NCBI GenBank assembly: GCA_029265255.1
Contig: JAJUJQ010000009.1
Coordinates: forward strand, 1 to 64,000
Length of the DNA stretch: 64,000 bases
From: Spirochaetota bacterium
GTDB taxonomy: Bacteria; Spirochaetota; Spirochaetia; Treponematales; Rectinemataceae
Direction: 5' to 3'
Shown here: one piece after another, positions 60,971 through 64,000 of the stretch
Layout: the number at the start of each line of letters is the position of its first letter
Position numbering within the stretch: position 1 is the first letter of the stretch
Made by a program: the position numbers and the translations under genes
Notes under the pieces: model-generated
The model's input: the letters and a program-made list of their open reading frames with translations, nothing else
Told to the model about the DNA's origin: nothing
The model's database searches: none

Positions 60971-62530
60971 ATGGAGACCGAATATCTGCCGGGCAGGGCT
61001 CAAAGGTCAGGCTTTTCTTTCGAGATGGTCCTCGCGTTCTCGCGCGCGCTTTTTCGGTCTGAACGCGTGGATTACGCGCTGAAGGAGCTGATCAAGGACC
61101 TTTCCTCTCTTGCTGCGTGTACGGGCGCAGCAGCCTGCGTGCGCGCGGAATCAGACGGCATCCTGCGGTATTGCACGCGTTGGGAGAGAGGTGATAACGC
61201 CGAACCAAATTCCCTGAATGCGCAGAACGGAGAGGTCAGGCTCGGCATTGCACCCTGCGGTCTCGCACTCGAAGCGGAGGAGGCCGTTCAGAGAAGAACC
61301 CCTCATTTTCTCGTGCTTGAAGTACCTGCAAAATCTGAAGGTTCCATTTTCAGTGTGCTCAGCGTGCGTCTGGCGCCCGATACGCCCGCGGAAACGGTTT
61401 CGGAAGCCTTTGCGACATTGCGAACCGCGGCCCAGCTCCTCGAGGATCACGCGGCAATGCGTGCCCGCTTTCTGGCCAGGCGCGACGAAGCGCTGGAATT
61501 TCCGCTCAGTTCCTCATATTCTTCAGCGATCGGGACAGGGCTGACTGAAGGAGCCGAACAATCACCACTTTCCTGGTGTGGTATGGTCGGCAATTCCGAT
61601 GCAATGCGCGAAGTCTTCACTATGATCGAGCGGGTGGCTGACACTGAAGCCAGCGTCCTTTTGCTGGGGGAGAGCGGCACCGGTAAGGAACTGGTCGCGC
61701 GTGCCATCCACTCGAAAAGCCGCCGCGCCGCGCGCGCTTTTATCGCCATCAATTGCGCGGCGCTGCCTGAATCCGTGATCGAAAGCGAACTGTTCGGTCA
61801 TGAGAAAGGAGCGTTTACCGGCGCGTTCGAGCGCCGGTGCGGGCGGTTTGAGGAAGCCGATGGGGGAACGCTCTTTCTCGATGAAATCGGAGAGCTGTCG
61901 GGGGCTTTGCAAGTCAAGCTCCTGCGCTTTCTACAGGACCATCGCTTCGAACGGGTAGGGGGCAATACCACCATCCATTCGGATGTCCGCATTATTGCCG
62001 CTACCAATCGCAATCTCCAGGAGGCGGTAGATTCAGGAACCTTCCGGGCAGACCTCTACTACCGCTTGAACGTGTTTCCCATCAATGTTCCGCCCCTGAG
62101 GGAGCGGGGTGCCGACATACTACTGCTGGCGGATCATTTCATCGCCAAGTTCAACCGCGAAAACACGCGCAAGATTCAGCGCATCTCCACGCCCGCCCTC
62201 GATTTGCTGACCATGTATCATTGGCCAGGCAATGTTCGCGAGCTTGAGAACTGCATTCTTCGGGCTGCCATTCTCTCTACCGATGGCGTGATCCATGCCT
62301 ACCATCTGCCACCAAGCCTGCAATCGGCGGCCTCGACCGGCACCGAACCAGTCAGCGGGCTCGACGCGGCGCTTGCGCGGCTTGAAAAAGAGCTTATTGT
62401 GGAAGCGCTCAAGCTTGAGCGAGGCAATGTCGCGGCGGCCGCGCGGCGTCTCGGAGCAACCGAGCGAAGAGTGCGCTATGCCATTCAGCGCTATCGCATC
62501 GATCCGCGAAGATTTAAGACAAAATTGTAA
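60971..62530 (+). CDS. Sigma-54-dependent transcriptional activator (NifA/NtrC-type, no receiver)
   Basis: A 519-residue enhancer-binding protein. The N-terminal 190 residues are a GAF-like sensor ([20 protein letters not shown]) rather than a phosphorylatable receiver. The AAA domain has Walker [19 protein letters not shown] near residue 233, the sigma-54 contact loop GAFTGA near 280, [12 protein letters not shown], and the arginine finger region [13 protein letters not shown]. The C-terminal helix-turn-helix is [20 protein letters not shown]. No strong ribosome site marks ATG 60971; an internal ATG at 61025 is possible. The next gene, glnN, has a sigma-54 promoter. Confidence 0.9.
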   Translation: METEYLPGRAQRSGFSFEMVLAFSRALFRSERVDYALKELIKDLSSLAACTGAAACVRAESDGILRYCTRWERGDNAEPNSLNAQNGEVRLGIAPCGLALEAEEAVQRRTPHFLVLEVPAKSEGSIFSVLSVRLAPDTPAETVSEAFATLRTAAQLLEDHAAMRARFLARRDEALEFPLSSSYSSAIGTGLTEGAEQSPLSWCGMVGNSDAMREVFTMIERVADTEASVLLLGESGTGKELVARAIHSKSRRAARAFIAINCAALPESVIESELFGHEKGAFTGAFERRCGRFEEADGGTLFLDEIGELSGALQVKLLRFLQDHRFERVGGNTTIHSDVRIIAATNRNLQEAVDSGTFRADLYYRLNVFPINVPPLRERGADILLLADHFIAKFNRENTRKIQRISTPALDLLTMYHWPGNVRELENCILRAAILSTDGVIHAYHLPPSLQSAASTGTEPVSGLDAALARLEKELIVEALKLERGNVAAAARRLGATERRVRYAIQRYRIDPRRFKTKL

Positions 62531-62559
62531 GATTAGCAATATATCTGACAATTTTGTCA
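62519..62559. promoter_or_regulatory. Paired palindromes, candidate upstream activator sites
   Basis: TGACAATTTTGTCA (62546-62559) is a perfect 14-bp palindrome. Its 10-base core in reverse complement, ACAAAATTGT, occurs at 62519-62528, with centres 29 bases apart, about three helical turns. They lie roughly 170-210 bases before the predicted glnN transcription start, the usual range for enhancer sites of sigma-54 activators. A third inverted repeat, TGATATC-N6-GATATCA, lies nearer at 62669-62688. Confidence 0.5.
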
Positions 62560-62703
62560 CCTCATGGGCTTCCCCGCATGGAGGCACCGCGCTGAGTGGC
62601 CATTTTCAGGCTGTGAATCAGTTTTTCCATAATTCAATTTTATTCAATGAGATATGGACTTTATCCCGTGATATCGGTTGAGATATCATCAAGTCCGGCA
62701 AAT

Positions 62704-62720
62704 TGGCATGCTTTTTGCTA
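62704..62720 (+). promoter_or_regulatory. Sigma-54 (-24/-12) promoter of glnN
   Basis: TGGCATGCTTTTTGCTA matches the consensus TGGCACG-N4-TTGCW at all but one core position, with the GG (62705-62706) and GC (62717-62718) dinucleotides separated by the required 10 bases. Transcription should start near 62730, 26 bases before the glnN ATG. Confidence 0.8.
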
Positions 62721-62755
62721 AACTATTCTCAACCATTTGACTGGGAGGAGTGTCT

Positions 62756-64000
62756 ATGAACGGAGTCTCGTCATTCAATTTGCCAGAGCATTTTGGCAGC
62801 CGCTGCTTTTCGAACGATGTGATGCGCGAACGACTGCCGCGTTCTGCGTTCGAGGCCATTCTCGAAATCCAGGCTGGGACGCGCGAACTCACGCTCGACA
62901 TTGCCGAGATCGTCGCCGCCGCTATGAAAGAATGGGCGTCAGACCTGGGGGCTACTCACTACACACATTGGTTTCACCCACTTTCCGGCCTTACGGCTGA
63001 AAAGCACGAATCATTTGTCTCTCCGCAGCCAAATGGTGGCATTCTCATGGAGTTTTCTGGAAAGGAGTTGGTAAAGGGTGAGCCTGACGCTTCCAGCTTT
63101 GCTTCCGGGGGCCTGCGCGCTACTTTCGAAGCTCGCGGATATACCGCATGGGACGTCACAAGCCCCGCGTTCCTCAAACGGCACGCGGACAGGCTGATCC
63201 TTTGCATTCCTACCGCGTTCGTATCGTATACGGGCCATGCGTTGGACAAGAAAGTGCCGCTGCTTCGCTCCATGGAGGCGATCAATCGCTCAGGACTGCG
63301 GCTTTTGAGGCTGCTGGGCGACCGGCGCAGCAAACGGGTTGTCACCTATGCAGGGCCGGAACAGGAATACTTCCTGGTCAATGCCGAGCTGTGCCGCAAG
63401 CGCCCTGACCTTCTTCTATGCGGTCGCACCCTCCTTGGCGGTGTAGCGGCTAAAGGCCAGGAACTTGAGGATCATTACTATGGCGCTATTGATGAAAAGG
63501 CCGCGGCGTTCATGAACGAGCTCAACAGCGAGCTGTGGGCAATGGGCATTTCTGCCAAGACGCAGCATAACGAAGTCGCGCCAAATCAATATGAAATCGC
63601 GTGCATTTATGCCCAGGCGAATATCGCCGCCGATGCCAACCAGCTCGTCATGGAAACTATCCGCAAAGTCGCGGCGCACCACGGCCTGGCGGCGCTGCTG
63701 CATGAAAAACCTTTTGCCGGTCTGAATGGATCGGGGAAGCATATCAACTGGTCGATGGGAACCGATAGTGGTGTTAATCTTTTGGATCCTGGCGCTGTCA
63801 GGGAAGACAGCGATGGTCTGGATGAAAACATCAGGCTCATGCGCTTTGTGCTGTTTGCTCTTGCCGTCATTGAAGCGGTCGACAGGAGAGCAGGTCTTTT
63901 GCGCGCCAGCACCGCTACAGCAGGGAACGACCGACGGCTCGGAGGTCACGAAGCTCCGCCAGCCATCCTTTCGGTCTTCCTTGGAGAACCATTGCTGGAG
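62756..64000 (+). CDS. glnN: Glutamine synthetase type III (partial, 3' end outside window)
   Basis: The first 415 residues of a large GSIII enzyme that makes glutamine from glutamate, ammonia and ATP. Diagnostic stretches are THWFHPLSGLTAEKHESFV near residue 75, FSGKELVKGEPDASSFASGG, LRATFEARGYTAWD, GPEQEYFLV near 202, TQHNEVAPNQYE near 265 and LNGSGKHINWSMGTD near 325, the last including the conserved ammonia/glutamate-site residues. GGAGGAG five bases before ATG 62756 fixes the start. It is transcribed from a sigma-54 promoter beside a sigma-54 activator gene. Type III enzymes are not adenylylated. Confidence 0.95.
   Translation, partial: MNGVSSFNLPEHFGSRCFSNDVMRERLPRSAFEAILEIQAGTRELTLDIAEIVAAAMKEWASDLGATHYTHWFHPLSGLTAEKHESFVSPQPNGGILMEFSGKELVKGEPDASSFASGGLRATFEARGYTAWDVTSPAFLKRHADRLILCIPTAFVSYTGHALDKKVPLLRSMEAINRSGLRLLRLLGDRRSKRVVTYAGPEQEYFLVNAELCRKRPDLLLCGRTLLGGVAAKGQELEDHYYGAIDEKAAAFMNELNSELWAMGISAKTQHNEVAPNQYEIACIYAQANIAADANQLVMETIRKVAAHHGLAALLHEKPFAGLNGSGKHINWSMGTDSGVNLLDPGAVREDSDGLDENIRLMRFVLFALAVIEAVDRRAGLLRASTATAGNDRRLGGHEAPPAILSVFLGEPLLE

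Noticed and set aside
1..64000. tRNA, rRNA, CRISPR arrays, prophage or integrase genes
   Set aside because: Looked for cloverleaf-like intergenic pieces, spaced direct repeats and integrase-like proteins; none seen. Only the IS3 fragment at the left edge is mobile.

Overview
The window reads as one chromosome segment of an anaerobic, fermentative, diderm bacterium. It encodes a signal-peptide-bearing outer-membrane-type protein, many lipoproteins and periplasmic binding proteins, an aldehyde:ferredoxin oxidoreductase (AOR) family enzyme, a four-cluster ferredoxin, hemerythrin/DUF438 and DUF134 proteins, type III glutamine synthetase, and an archaeal-type asparagine synthetase A. This mix, with Bmp-type nucleoside transporters and weakly conserved lipoproteins, would fit a spirochaete of the Treponema/Rectinema kind. 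That is an inference from gene content, and no 16S gene is present. Coding density is high, most genes are GC-rich, and many overlap by ATGA. No tRNA, rRNA or CRISPR was seen.

Layout. 1-4995: an IS3-family transposase fragment abutting a truncated hypothetical gene, then a lipoprotein plus putative outer-membrane protein pair under an operator-like inverted repeat, then an AT-rich gene-poor stretch. 4996-6551: cyclophilin and AzlCD exporter. 6731-17324: a Bmp-type ABC importer, a PucR-family regulator and fdrA-ylbE-ylbF (allFGH, oxamate carbamoyltransferase-like), together a likely ureide/purine-nitrogen module. 17436-21325: VOC protein, DUF523 (TudS-like), MscS, a hypothetical and a class V aminotransferase. 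21516-26054: glutamate synthase large subunit without a neighbouring small subunit. 26061-30266: DUF134/NifX-like fusion with Mrp, a methyltransferase, a GH16-like secreted protein and a patatin. 30375-37430: TetR regulator, 3-hydroxyacyl-CoA dehydrogenase, and divergently thiolase, GntP permease, CoA-transferase and SDR, which together look like hydroxybutyrate/acetoacetate utilisation. 37535-42474: ZIP transporter, AOR-type enzyme, ferredoxin, ThiF, ThiS/MoaD and a degenerate rhodanese. 42682-49461: DUF1576 protein, exonuclease I, and an SH3/M48/CHASE2-cyclase row. 49465-51565: biotin ECF transporter. 51632-53239: an asparagine synthetase A-like gene preceded by an Asn-rich leader peptide and an intrinsic terminator. 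53294-55920: DUF438-hemerythrin-PAS and a flavoprotein. 56114-60867: complete Liv-type amino-acid ABC transporter. 60971-64000: sigma-54 activator and type III glutamine synthetase behind a sigma-54 promoter; the window ends inside the latter.

Nitrogen handling is the common thread: ureide uptake and carbamoyl transfer, glutamate synthase, glutamine synthetase, asparagine synthesis and amino-acid uptake. The most notable sequence signal is the apparent ribosome-mediated attenuator at 51670-51802. A 26-codon leader with five Asn codons within eight positions is followed by mutually exclusive pause, antiterminator and terminator pairings, upstream of a gene independently recognisable as asparagine-synthetase-like.
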